DNA of 39,634 bases from Bacteroides xylanisolvens XB1A (GTDB lineage: Bacteria > Bacteroidota > Bacteroidia > Bacteroidales > Bacteroidaceae). Below the pieces are notes generated by a model. The model was not told the DNA's origin. It saw only the letters and a list, made by a program, of their open reading frames with translations, and ran no database searches. The position numbers and the translations under genes are program-made. The stretch is taken from positions 4,997,489-5,037,122 of the forward strand of contig NC_021017.1 in the NCBI RefSeq assembly GCF_000210075.1, in the 5' to 3' direction. Below, in pieces: positions 23,618 to 31,488 of the stretch; position 1 is the first letter of the stretch; the number at the start of each line of letters is the position of its first letter.

Positions 23618-23765
23618 CCGTACCTCTTTATGAAGTACGGTCTATAATCACTTCACTTTATTTTCGTATATATAGAGTACGGTAATAAAGTGAAGCGGTT
23701 TTACCACATTCCGCAACCACTTCGCTTTATCCCTAATATATAGACCCTCGGAATAAAGTGAAGCG
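23618..23765. repeat. Duplicated palindromic units, candidate replication origin or operator
   Basis: CACTTC(A/G)CTTTAT at 23649 and 23718 each face AATAAAGTGAAGCG at 23684 and 23752, so one inverted-repeat unit with a TATATAGA centre is present twice, about 69 bp apart. CCGTAC/GTACGG at 23618-23640 is a further small palindrome. The array lies between the ATPase and primase genes, a common place for an origin in NBU-like elements. Confidence 0.5.
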
Positions 23766-23780
23766 ATTGCAAGGTGTGGG

Positions 23781-24857
23781 TTAATAGTGGAAGTCGGGCA
23801 TGAACGTGTACTTTCTGCCGTTCTCCTGCACTATCATCCGTTTGTTCCGAAGCATGGTGATGAGCGATACCGCCTTTTTATGGTTCAGCTTTACACCCAC
23901 TGACACGTATGTCTTGATTAAGGTGTCTTCCAGCTCCTTGTAGCCGTATTCCTCTTTCAGCCCGAAAACAGCTTCCAGTGCGATTCGGTGCTGATGTTCG
24001 GTGATATGCCTGTAAGGGTCGAACTTTTCCTCTTCCGGTCTTCCCGGTTTCTTGGCTTTGGGCTTGTACCCCTCCATGAGTTCGGGCAGGGCGTTGTCAT
24101 TGATACGGAATGCGAAAGGCTCGAAGTCCATTGCCCGTATGTGCATGGCTGAAACATTGCTTATATCTCCATTGTTCTTGTCCTTTTCCACAAGGAGTAC
24201 GGTTTCTGCCTTGTTGTTCAGTTCAGTACCGATATGTCCCCTCGCGTTCTCATCCCCCTTGTTCTGGTGGAGTATCGTGTGGATATGTATCTGCCTGTCG
24301 TCCGTCCACTGCATCAGTTTGGATATGATGCGTGTCGATTCACCGGGACTGTTGATGTCATATACCATGTCACGGATGCCGTCTATGATTACAAGGGCTA
24401 TGTCAGGCGTATTGTAGATAGCCTGCTCTACAATCCTGATACGCTGTTCGGGCGTGTATTTCCTCAAAGCGAGAAATTCAAGATGCTCATTGTCCCTGTC
24501 ATCGGGAAGTCCTGCCATCCGTAAAATACGTTTCATGACTTTCAGGCAATGATAAGGGCTCTGTTCCGTGTCCACATAAAGGATTTTCCGTTTGTCTTCC
24601 GGAAGTTCCGCCACATATCGCAATACCGTACCGTTCTTCAATGTGGCGGCTACGATAGCCGACACATTGAAAGTTTTTTTGCTCTTGGCTTTGCCGATGG
24701 ATGCGCTGAAATTCCCCAATGTTCCTATGACGGAACCATGTACTTTGAGAATTTCAGGTGCTTTCTCGTAACTTTTCGATAGGCTCAAACGTGAGGCTTG
24801 CCAAAGGATTACGGCTTCTTCTGCCGATATTTCCTTGTTGTCTTTCATATAATCCAT
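23781..24857 (-). CDS. RepA-like AAA ATPase (replicative helicase-like)
   Basis: The 358-residue protein resembles the RSF1010-RepA/RecA-fold ATPases of Bacteroidetes mobile elements. The P-loop is unusual, SIGKAKSKKT (53-62), as is usual for this group, and Walker B is DIALVIIDGIRDMV, with the following LHQNKGDENARGHIGTEL typical of the RepA family. A winged-helix-like C-terminus (about 300-358) ends the protein. It may unwind the excised circle, with the primase encoded downstream. ATG 24857 is used; ATG 24848 (MKDNKEIS) is an equally good start. The DUF3853 gene ends 14 bases upstream, so the two form one operon. Confidence 0.8.
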   Translation of the reverse strand: MDYMKDNKEISAEEAVILWQASRLSLSKSYEKAPEILKVHGSVIGTLGNFSASIGKAKSKKTFNVSAIVAATLKNGTVLRYVAELPEDKRKILYVDTEQSPYHCLKVMKRILRMAGLPDDRDNEHLEFLALRKYTPEQRIRIVEQAIYNTPDIALVIIDGIRDMVYDINSPGESTRIISKLMQWTDDRQIHIHTILHQNKGDENARGHIGTELNNKAETVLLVEKDKNNGDISNVSAMHIRAMDFEPFAFRINDNALPELMEGYKPKAKKPGRPEEEKFDPYRHITEHQHRIALEAVFGLKEEYGYKELEDTLIKTYVSVGVKLNHKKAVSLITMLRNKRMIVQENGRKYTFMPDFHY

Positions 24858-24871
24858 AAGTACACCTCCCG

Positions 24872-25183
24872 TTATTTCCGTCCTCCGGTTTTCTTTCCGG
24901 CCAGTTCAAGGGCAAGTTCCGCATCCACGATAATCTTGCGTCCTATTTGCGTAATGGCTTTGTCAATCTTTCCGCTTTTCTTTATACGGTTGGCGGTGGG
25001 CAGACTGCACCCGAACAGTTTGGCAATGCCAAGTATTCCGTACACATACTTTCTTTCTGTGTCCGTGACGGGCTGCGGTTGCGCTTCCGTTTGGTTGGAA
25101 GCGTGCTTGCTTAGGAATATGAACTCTTCGCCTGTCATCTGCCAGACGGGTTTTAATAATAACTCTTGAAGATTTGTCATCAT
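24872..25183 (-). CDS. DUF3853 helix-turn-helix protein
   Basis: The 103-residue protein has the pattern I know as DUF3853: an N-terminal leader (LQELLLKPVWQMTGEEF) and a DNA-binding domain YVYGILGIAKLFGCSLPTANRIKKSGKIDKAITQIGRKIIVDAELAL. It resembles excisionase or MerR-type winged helices. It leads the ATPase-primase-relaxase operon and probably regulates it or assists excision. Two adjacent ATG codons are possible starts; the second (25180) loses one residue. Confidence 0.85.
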   Translation of the reverse strand: MMTNLQELLLKPVWQMTGEEFIFLSKHASNQTEAQPQPVTDTERKYVYGILGIAKLFGCSLPTANRIKKSGKIDKAITQIGRKIIVDAELALELAGKKTGGRK

Positions 25184-25249
25184 CCAATCTATTTAGTCGT
25201 TTAACAATCAGCCCTGCGCACTGGCTGTTATTTCTGTTCTCGAACGATG

Positions 25250-25257
25250 CAAAATTA
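25250..25257 (-). promoter_or_regulatory. Promoter -7 element for the DUF3853-ATPase-primase-relaxase operon
   Basis: The minus strand reads TAATTTTG, a TAnnTTTG match, with about 60 bases of leader to the DUF3853 start. Confidence 0.55.
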
Positions 25258-25336
25258 GGTATGGTTATAAGTGGTAAGGATGTGGATGATATAAATCTGA
25301 AGTCGTTATATATCGCTGAATATCAAATAATAAAAA

Positions 25337-25370
25337 TACCACTCAAAAATTAATTTGAGTGGTAAAAGTG
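25337..25370 (-). terminator. Intrinsic terminator after the hypothetical gene at 25403
   Basis: TACCACTCAAA (25337-25347) and TTTGAGTGGTA (25354-25364) form a perfect 11-bp stem. Read on the minus strand it is followed by TTTTTATTATT, a good terminator for the DUF1016-hypothetical transcript. Confidence 0.7.
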
Positions 25371-25402
25371 GTAATTCGTGGAATGTCAGGATATATCACG
25401 GA

Positions 25403-26443
25403 TTATCTGAATATGCTTTCCATTTCTTTGGCGAATTTCTGGTTGCTGTCACTCGGAAAATCGGAAACGGGTTCTTTGTACTTCGACCTGTAATAGCTCT
25501 CGTCAATATCCAGTAGTTTCAATATCTTGTCTCGCCATTCATCCCTGTATTGCTTGGATAGTTTTTCGCTCATCAGGAATATCAGGTAACACACCCGTAT
25601 CTTTTCCCTTGCCTTGATTTTTAGTTTGTTCTTGCAGGGGTACAGGTTTATATTGGCATAGAAGTCCGCTATGGTAATGGCTTCGAACTGTTCCCCGACA
25701 CAGGTTCCATGAATGGGCGAAAGCGGCTTCATGTCAAAATATTCATGCTGTTCCTCCGGTGTATTCTGTACTTCTTCTTGCGCATTTTGCTCGACAGATT
25801 CCTCCGGTCGTTTCTCTTTCACATCATCAGGAAGGTACTTTTTCAAGATTTCCATAAAAAGAATACTCAGGCGGTAAACATTATCGGAAAGGTTTTCCGT
25901 ATATTGAAAAGCCTCTTTCCTGTCTTGCTTTTGCAATTCATAGAGTTTGTCCAATTCCTTCTTTTCCTTGTCGTATTCAGCCTTGCAGCGTTCATACTCC
26001 TTCTCGGCTTGCTTCTCTTCCTCTGCCGTATGTTCCCTGTAGCCAATGGAATCATATCTGTTATATGCTTCATTCAAGGGCTTGCTTAATTTTTGTGTAA
26101 CTCTCAACTGCGCTTCTATATCAGTGTCATATCTGCCAGCGAAGTTGTAGCATACACGGGAAATTATCTCATCATCAAACAATGGATGTTTTTCGTAAAT
26201 CAGTATGTTCTTCTCTATCTCGGTTCTCAGGCTGTTGAGAATCAGAGTATATTGTTCTTTATGTTTGTCAAGCACCAGTTCAAGGATAGCGGCTTCAAAA
26301 GCTGTTGTATCATTGTATTGCTTATAGAAGTCCGTGATGAATTTCTGCTTGTCAAAAGAGAAAGTATGGCTGATTATAAAATCGCTGTATATTCGATTGA
26401 GTTCGCCATATTGGGGAATCATAATCTGTATTTCTACTGCCAT
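25403..26443 (-). CDS. Hypothetical coiled-coil protein
   Basis: I do not recognise this 346-residue protein. ATG 26443 is preferred to a GTG two codons upstream. Residues about 140-185 are a charged coiled coil (EEEKQAEKEYERCKAEYDKEKKELDKLYELQKQ). An acidic Glu/Gln stretch (EESVEQNAQEEVQNTPEEQHE) follows, then a more ordered C-terminal part (GTCVGEQFEAITIADFYANINLYPCKNKLKIKAREKIRVCYLIFLM). It starts 11 bases after the DUF1016 gene stop and shares its promoter and terminator. It resembles accessory proteins carried next to integrases in Bacteroides mobilizable elements, but I cannot assign a function. Confidence 0.75.
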   Translation of the reverse strand: MAVEIQIMIPQYGELNRIYSDFIISHTFSFDKQKFITDFYKQYNDTTAFEAAILELVLDKHKEQYTLILNSLRTEIEKNILIYEKHPLFDDEIISRVCYNFAGRYDTDIEAQLRVTQKLSKPLNEAYNRYDSIGYREHTAEEEKQAEKEYERCKAEYDKEKKELDKLYELQKQDRKEAFQYTENLSDNVYRLSILFMEILKKYLPDDVKEKRPEESVEQNAQEEVQNTPEEQHEYFDMKPLSPIHGTCVGEQFEAITIADFYANINLYPCKNKLKIKAREKIRVCYLIFLMSEKLSKQYRDEWRDKILKLLDIDESYYRSKYKEPVSDFPSDSNQKFAKEMESIFR

Positions 26444-26454
26444 GTACACTTAGT

Positions 26455-27747
26455 TTATGGATTCTTATCTTTATCAAGAAAGGAAGTCAGTTCTTCCTCT
26501 ACTTCTTCTATACTTGGCAGAACTGATTTTAAATTCTCAGGTATAGCCTTGCTCAACTGATAATCGCTGATACCTATCGGCTGGTCGTAGCCTGTCAAGG
26601 CGTATTGTGCTACAACTTCGTCTTTTCCTTTGCACAGCAACAACCCGATAGTCTTGTTGTCATTCTCTCCCCTCATCTTGTCATCCACCACATTGATGTA
26701 GAAGTTCAGTTGTCCTGCATACTCCGGTTTGAATGGGGTAGCCTTTAATTCCACTACGATGTATGCGTGTAGGGGAATGGAATATAGAATAAGGTCGGCA
26801 AAGAAATCGCTGTTGCCTATTTGAAAATGCTTTTGTCGGGCGACAAAGGCAAAACCGTTGCCCATTTCCAACAAATAACGGGTAACGTGCTTTACCAGTT
26901 GCTCCTCTATGTCCCTTTCGTCTGCCTTTTCTTTCGCTCCTGCCAAATCGAAGATATACGGGTCTTTCAGTAGGTAATTGGCAAGGTCGCTTTGTGGTGC
27001 CGGAAGTGTGGCTGTGAAATTGTTTACCTTGTTGTTGCTGATTTGTCTGTTATATAGGTTGGTTTCAATTTGTATTTTAAGAACATTGCTGCTCCAGCCC
27101 ATTTCTACCGATTGCTTCATGTACCAATATTTTACACCTAATGGAAGCGAATTATTGAGCATGATTACATGGCTTGCCCAATTTATTCTGGCAACAGGGG
27201 ATGCCAAAAATAATTTTTCTATATCCTCAATCGTTATCCGGTAAATGGCAGATACAGTTTTGGCAACATTCTGAATTTGCGCAAGAGGTTCTTGCGTAAA
27301 TTCTAACAACTGACTATCAGTGGATTGTATTTGCGCAGTAAGTTCTTGCGTAAATTGTCCGTTGTTTAGTTTCAAGACTTCATCCGTGACATTCTGTATG
27401 CTTGGAACAGATAGCCTTGCATCCGTATCAATGAAACTTCGTAGCACGTTCAGCGGATATGACCGTGCGAATTGGCACATATAAGTAAGGTTACGTTCCG
27501 AATAGCCTTTCTTTTCAGGATAATTGAATCGGATAGCCTTTGCCAGTTGCTTGATGATTTTGCTTCCCCAGCCTTGTAAGTTCTGATGATACAGGATATA
27601 GTTGCCCATTTTCCAGTAATGGAATAGCATTTGCGCATTGGCTGCGGTAATCAGCCGGACTTGCGCTTGTTCTATTTCCGAACCGACAGCATGAACAAAT
27701 GCGTCAAAGTTCGTTCTTTCTATATGATGTTCTTTGTTGTTTTCCAT
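26455..27747 (-). CDS. DUF1016 (YhcG/PDDEXK nuclease-like) protein
   Basis: The 430-residue protein has the DUF1016 N-terminal domain (about 10-100: YWKMGNYILYHQNLQGWGSKIIKQLAKAIR then GYSERNLTYMCQFARSY) and a C-terminal PDDEXK-like nuclease domain, GNGFAFVARQKHFQIGNSDFFADLILY followed by YIVVELKATPFKPEYAGQL, where D and ExK supply metal-binding residues. The family is linked to DNA restriction or repair and is common in mobile elements. An 18-codon internal duplication gives FTQELTAQIQ and FTQEPLAQIQ near 145-165. It has its own promoter at 27770 and leads a two-gene operon between the integrase and the replication genes. Confidence 0.85.
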   Translation of the reverse strand: MENNKEHHIERTNFDAFVHAVGSEIEQAQVRLITAANAQMLFHYWKMGNYILYHQNLQGWGSKIIKQLAKAIRFNYPEKKGYSERNLTYMCQFARSYPLNVLRSFIDTDARLSVPSIQNVTDEVLKLNNGQFTQELTAQIQSTDSQLLEFTQEPLAQIQNVAKTVSAIYRITIEDIEKLFLASPVARINWASHVIMLNNSLPLGVKYWYMKQSVEMGWSSNVLKIQIETNLYNRQISNNKVNNFTATLPAPQSDLANYLLKDPYIFDLAGAKEKADERDIEEQLVKHVTRYLLEMGNGFAFVARQKHFQIGNSDFFADLILYSIPLHAYIVVELKATPFKPEYAGQLNFYINVVDDKMRGENDNKTIGLLLCKGKDEVVAQYALTGYDQPIGISDYQLSKAIPENLKSVLPSIEEVEEELTSFLDKDKNP

Positions 27748-27769
27748 GTTTCAATGTTTATTGTTGTCG

Positions 27770-27777
27770 CAAATATA
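27770..27777 (-). promoter_or_regulatory. Promoter -7 element for the DUF1016 gene
   Basis: The minus strand reads TATATTTG, a perfect TAnnTTTG element, 22 bases before the ATG at 27747. Confidence 0.6.
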
Positions 27778-27816
27778 ATTCAAATAGTGGATAATTTATG
27801 AAACTGATTGATACTT

Positions 27817-29100
27817 TTATAGTTGGTTAAACTTGTTCATGGCATTTGCCTTAATATCATCCGCTATGTCAATATAAGGTTTCATGGCTTTATAGTCGCT
27901 ATGCCCCGTCCATTTCATTACTACCTGTGCCGGAATACCGAGAGCCAGCGCATTGCAAATAAATGTTCTTCTTCCTGCATGGGTGCTTAGCAATGCGTAT
28001 TTCGGGGTGACTTCATCTATACGTTCATTTCCTTTATAATAAGTCTCCCGTACAGGCTCATTGATTTCAGCCAGTTCCCCCAATTCTTTCAAATAATCAT
28101 TCATCTTTTGGTTACTGATGACGGGCAGTACCATATGGTTTTCAAAATGAACTTCCTTGTATTTTTCAAGTATGGCTTTGCTGTGGTCGTTAAGTTCAAT
28201 TATCAGACTGTCTGCCGTTTTGACTGTGGTAACTTCGATATGGTCGGGTTTCACATCGCTTCTTTTCAGGTTACGAACATCTGAATATCGCAGACTTGTG
28301 AAGCAACAGAACAGAAAAACGTCCCTGACACGTTCCAGATATTGTTTGTCTTTTGGTATCTGGTAATCTTTCAGTCTGTTCAATTCGTCCCAAGTCAGGA
28401 ATATCACCTTTTTAGAGGTGGTTTTCAATTTGGGTTTGAAAGTATCGTATGCCATGTTCTGATGATGCCCTTTTTTGAAGCTCCAGCGCAGAAACCATTT
28501 GAGGAATCCCATCTGTTTGCCGATGGTGCTGTTCCTCATATCCTTTTTGTCACGCAGGAAATTCACATACTCGTTCAAGCCGAACTCATTGAAGTATTCA
28601 AAGGTTACATCTTCCTTGAACTCTTTGAGGTGGTTTTTCACTGCTGAGAATTTCTCGTAGGTGGATGCCGTCCAATTATTCTGATTGCCACACTCCTTTA
28701 CAAATTCATCGAATACCTCCCAAAAGCTTATCTGTGTTTCTTCCTGCTGCTCTTCGTTGGCATCTTTCATCCGCAGGTTGAACGCATCCTTTAGCTGTTG
28801 GGTGGTTGGCATGGCTTCCTGTACCTCAAATTCCTTGAATACGTTTTGAATCTCGGCATAGTATTTCAGCAAGTCCGCATTGATTTCGGATGCGCTTTGC
28901 TTTAGTTTGTTGGTGCATCCGTTCTTTACCCGTTGTTTGTCGGCATCCCATTTGGCTACATCAATCCGATAGCCTGTTGTAAACTCGATGCGTTGGCTTG
29001 CATATATGACACGCATACGGATGGGTACGTTCTCCACGATTGGCACTCCGTTCTTTTTCCGGCTTTCCAATGCAAAAATGATGTTACGTTTGATATTCAT
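27817..29100 (-). CDS. NBU2-type tyrosine integrase (IntN2-like)
   Basis: ATG 29100 gives 427 residues starting MNIKRNIIFALESRKKNG, the opening I know from IntN2-like proteins; the longer upstream frame would read through the promoter and the repeat sites. The domains are an arm-binding N-terminus, a core-binding domain (about 125-225) and a catalytic domain. The catalytic residues are visible: Arg in CFTSLRYSDV, HAGR (His374, Arg377), TGH and Tyr409 in MKPYI. It integrates the element at tRNA-Ser, and its start faces the att copy at 29260. The promoter overlaps repeats likely to bind the integrase, so it may control itself. Confidence 0.88.
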   Translation of the reverse strand: MNIKRNIIFALESRKKNGVPIVENVPIRMRVIYASQRIEFTTGYRIDVAKWDADKQRVKNGCTNKLKQSASEINADLLKYYAEIQNVFKEFEVQEAMPTTQQLKDAFNLRMKDANEEQQEETQISFWEVFDEFVKECGNQNNWTASTYEKFSAVKNHLKEFKEDVTFEYFNEFGLNEYVNFLRDKKDMRNSTIGKQMGFLKWFLRWSFKKGHHQNMAYDTFKPKLKTTSKKVIFLTWDELNRLKDYQIPKDKQYLERVRDVFLFCCFTSLRYSDVRNLKRSDVKPDHIEVTTVKTADSLIIELNDHSKAILEKYKEVHFENHMVLPVISNQKMNDYLKELGELAEINEPVRETYYKGNERIDEVTPKYALLSTHAGRRTFICNALALGIPAQVVMKWTGHSDYKAMKPYIDIADDIKANAMNKFNQL

Positions 29101-29158
29101 AATTGGGTGCGTTTGAAATTCTACACCCAAATATACACCCAATATTCGGAATAGCAAA
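29101..29158 (-). promoter_or_regulatory. Integrase promoter overlapping arm-site-like repeats
   Basis: On the minus strand TTTG (29155-29158), a 19-base spacer and TATATTTG (29128-29135) match the Bacteroidetes promoter exactly. ACACCCAA copies at 29123 and 29135, 12 bp apart, overlap the -7 element, and an inverted TGGGTG is at 29104. The same pair at 52 and 64 marks the left end. Integrase or excisionase binding here would affect both recombination and expression. Confidence 0.65.
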
Positions 29159-29259
29159 AGGCATTTAGAAAGATTTAGATTTACCCTATACTTTGGATAG
29201 TATATGATTATCAGTGATTTGCAATTTTATGATATTTCTTGAAAGTATAGGTTCAAGAG

Positions 29260-29272
29260 CCTGTCTCTCCGC
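29260..29272 (+). repeat. att core, right copy
   Basis: CCTGTCTCTCCGC is identical to 5-17. The preceding bases (GGTTCAAGAG) only loosely resemble the tRNA T-arm, as expected for the element-derived copy. Confidence 0.8.
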
Positions 29273-29312
29273 TGAACGTGCTGGACAGAAATGGTCAGCA
29301 AACGGACAAAAA

Positions 29313-29342
29313 GCTACAAATCAATGATTTGTGGCTTTTTTT
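29313..29342 (+). terminator. Intrinsic terminator, probably the original tRNA-Ser terminator
   Basis: GCTACAAATCA and TGATTTGTGGC form a stem with one G-T type pair, followed by seven Ts. It lies 41 bases past the right att, where the tRNA-Ser transcript would have ended before insertion. The rest of 29343-29517 shows no gene. Confidence 0.65.
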
Positions 29343-29517
29343 ATTGCCCGAAAGTCCTGCTTCCAAGACTTCAAAAGTACGGTAAAAGACAAAGTTTCGT
29401 TACTAAATCGTTACCTATTCCCTGCCGGACAAAAACGGTAACGAATTGTCCATAAATGACCTGATAATGACTATATTAGTCCATAGTCTGCATAACTCGA
29501 AAACGAGAGGTAAAAAC

Positions 29518-29525
29518 TAATTTTG
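29518..29525 (+). promoter_or_regulatory. Promoter -7 element for the IntDOT-like integrase (or att core overlap)
   Basis: TAATTTTG matches TAnnTTTG and lies 19 bases before ATG 29545. The same bases nearly match the CTnDOT core site, so promoter and crossover site may coincide. Confidence 0.5.
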
Positions 29526-29544
29526 CAACTAAAAATTTTGAGTT

Positions 29545-30774
29545 ATGAAATCGACATTCAAGGTTCTTTTTTATTTGAAGAAAGGTTCTGAAAAGAAAAA
29601 CGGCGAGGTTATGATTATGGCACGCATCACCATAGACGGCAAACTTTGCCAGTTCAGTACGAAACAGAGCATCCAGCCCGACAACTGGAGCATTGCTGCG
29701 GGCAAAGCCAAAGGCAGGGATGCCGGGAGGATAAACGCCCTTTTGGACGACATACGTTCTTCCCTGAATACCATTTACCACGAAATGCAGCGGCGTGACA
29801 ACTACGTGACCGCCGAGAAAGTGAAAAACGAGTTTTTAGGTCATAGCGAGAGCCACGAAACAATCCTTTCATTGTTCCAAAAGCACAATGACGATGTGAA
29901 GCAGCTTGTGGGCATATCCAAGACGATAGCGACCTACCGCAAGTATGAAGTGACCCGCCGCCACCTCGCTGAATTTATCCAAAGCAAGTACAACGTATCG
30001 GACATATCCATAAAGGAGATAAGCCCGATGTTCATTACCGATTTTGAGTTGTATTTGCGTACCGCCTGCAAGTGCGGCTACAACACCACCGCCAAGTTCA
30101 TGCAGTTCTTCAAGCGTATCATCATCATTGCCCGTAACAACGGCATACTGGTGGGCGACCCGTTCGCCAGCTATAAAATCCGGCTGGAGAAAGTGGACAG
30201 GGGTTATCTGACAGAGGACGAGATAAAAATCATCCTTAAAAAGAAAATGGTTTCCGAGCGGCTGGAACACGTCAGGGACTTGTTCGTCTTTTCCTGTTTC
30301 TGCGGTTTGGCTTACAGCGATGTCGCCAACTTGCGGCAGGAGAATATCCAAAAGTCCTTTGACGGCAACCTTTGGATAATCACCAAGCGGCAAAAGACGA
30401 ATACGGACGTGAATGTCCCCCTGCTGGATATTCCCAAGATGATTTTGAAGAAGTACAAGGGCAAGTTACCGGACGGGAAGATACTTCCCGTAATCAGCAA
30501 TCAGAAGCTAAACGCCTACTTGAAAGAGATTGCCGATATATGCGGTATTAAAAAGAACCTGACGTTCCACCTTGCCCGGCACACGTTCGCCACAACCACC
30601 ACGCTGTCAAAGGGCGTACCCATTGAAACGGTGTCCAAGATGCTGGGACACACAAACATAGAAACTACGCAAATCTACGCCCGCATCACCAACAGCAAGA
30701 TAGGCAGCGATATGCAGGGGCTTGACAAGAAGTTTATCGGCATCGAGAAGATTTACAAGGAAGTCGCCATGTAA
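29545..30774 (+). CDS. IntDOT-like tyrosine recombinase
   Basis: The 409-residue integrase starts MKSTFKVLFYLKKGSEKKNG, typical of the CTnDOT/Bacteroidetes ICE family. The catalytic domain has HLAR (His342, Arg345), LGH (His369) and Tyr378 in QIYARI. The position of the first catalytic arginine is Ala (CFCGLAYSDVANL); IntDOT is known to lack this arginine as well, so this fits the family and is not a sign of decay. It should integrate and excise the ICE that runs to the right. The ATG follows the -7 element by 19 bases. Confidence 0.85.
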   Translation: MKSTFKVLFYLKKGSEKKNGEVMIMARITIDGKLCQFSTKQSIQPDNWSIAAGKAKGRDAGRINALLDDIRSSLNTIYHEMQRRDNYVTAEKVKNEFLGHSESHETILSLFQKHNDDVKQLVGISKTIATYRKYEVTRRHLAEFIQSKYNVSDISIKEISPMFITDFELYLRTACKCGYNTTAKFMQFFKRIIIIARNNGILVGDPFASYKIRLEKVDRGYLTEDEIKIILKKKMVSERLEHVRDLFVFSCFCGLAYSDVANLRQENIQKSFDGNLWIITKRQKTNTDVNVPLLDIPKMILKKYKGKLPDGKILPVISNQKLNAYLKEIADICGIKKNLTFHLARHTFATTTTLSKGVPIETVSKMLGHTNIETTQIYARITNSKIGSDMQGLDKKFIGIEKIYKEVAM

Positions 30775-30789
30775 TCTTGATTATTGGGA

Positions 30790-30812
30790 ACTGGTCACAA
30801 TTTGTGACCAGT
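30790..30812. promoter_or_regulatory. Near-perfect palindrome between integrase and ORF6N gene
   Basis: ACTGGTCACAA and its exact reverse complement TTGTGACCAGT flank a single T. No T-run follows, so an operator for the ORF6N or integrase gene is as likely as a terminator. Confidence 0.45.
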
Positions 30813-30858
30813 CCTTACTATTATTCCAACATTGCTAAATCTCCTAAAATATACGATT

Positions 30859-31389
30859 ATGGATTTGCAGATTATCCAAAACAAGATTTTTGAGGTCAGA
30901 GGTTGCCGGGTGATGCTCGATTATCATTTGGCAGAACTCTACCAAGTGGAAACACGAGCCTTGAAGCAGGCGGTCAAGCGCAATATCGAGCGTTTTCCGG
31001 GTGATTTTATGTTTGTACTCACCCAAGAGGAAGCTAACTTGCTGTTATCCATAGGGGTATCACAAAATGTGATACCCCCTGATTACAACTTCGGCGTTGC
31101 TATGCCTATGGCTTTCACCGAGCAGGGCGTAGCCATGCTTTCTTCGGTTCTCCGCTCCAAAGTAGCCATAGAAGTAAACATTTCAATCATGCGGGCTTTT
31201 GTCCTCATGCGCCAAATGGCAATCGGTTACGAGGAACTGTCAAGGCGCATCGAGGAACTGGAGGTAAGCACCGATGCGCAGTTCAACGAACTATACCAAG
31301 CCCTTACCCAGCTTTTGAGCCAGTCGAAACAACAGAAAGAACGCCGTCCGGTAGGTTTCGTTACCTATAACCGTGACAAAAACGAATAG
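30859..31389 (+). CDS. ORF6N-domain protein
   Basis: ATG 30859 (MDLQIIQNKIFEVRG) gives 176 residues; the longer frame begins in non-coding sequence. The ORF6N domain covers about 6-95 (RGCRVMLDYHLAELYQVETRALKQAVKRNIERFPGDFMF, then FTEQGVAMLSSVL). A coiled coil follows and the tail is basic. ORF6N proteins are DNA-binding, phage-antirepressor-like proteins that are frequent in Bacteroidetes ICEs and phages; their role here is unknown. It is preceded by the palindrome at 30790 and followed by a terminator at 31457. Confidence 0.85.
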   Translation: MDLQIIQNKIFEVRGCRVMLDYHLAELYQVETRALKQAVKRNIERFPGDFMFVLTQEEANLLLSIGVSQNVIPPDYNFGVAMPMAFTEQGVAMLSSVLRSKVAIEVNISIMRAFVLMRQMAIGYEELSRRIEELEVSTDAQFNELYQALTQLLSQSKQQKERRPVGFVTYNRDKNE

Positions 31390-31456
31390 GTAACGATTTC
31401 GGTAACGAAGTTCCGCCTAACAAACTATATCCCAATGAAGTACATTCTTCCACCTT

Positions 31457-31488
31457 GCGGGCAGTCCACCGACTACCCGCATTTTTTT
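31457..31488 (+). terminator. Intrinsic terminator after the ORF6N gene
   Basis: GCGGG...AGT pairs with ACT...CCCGC, followed by seven Ts at 31482-31488. Confidence 0.75.

Larger units (their letters stand above)
5..29272. mobile_element. NBU2-like integrative mobilizable element integrated in tRNA-Ser, with a second element nested inside
   Basis: CCTGTCTCTCCGC occurs at 5-17 (end of the tRNA-Ser) and again at 29260-29272. The tyrosine integrase at 27817-29100 lies just inside the right copy with its start facing it, the usual layout for a tRNA-inserting element. I recall this 13-mer as the NBU2 core used at Bacteroides tRNA-Ser genes. Integrase, DUF3853, RepA-like ATPase, primase and relaxase at 20992-29100 form the backbone; 180-4302 is cargo; 4323-20751 looks like a later insertion. 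Limits are set by the repeat, so they are inferred. Confidence 0.8.

Noticed and set aside
23618..23765. CRISPR array
   Set aside because: There are only two repeat units, they are palindromic with near-identical centres, and no cas gene is present.
29545..30774. Loss of the first catalytic arginine as gene decay in the IntDOT-like integrase
   Set aside because: IntDOT itself lacks this arginine, so the GLAYSDV sequence is a family trait.
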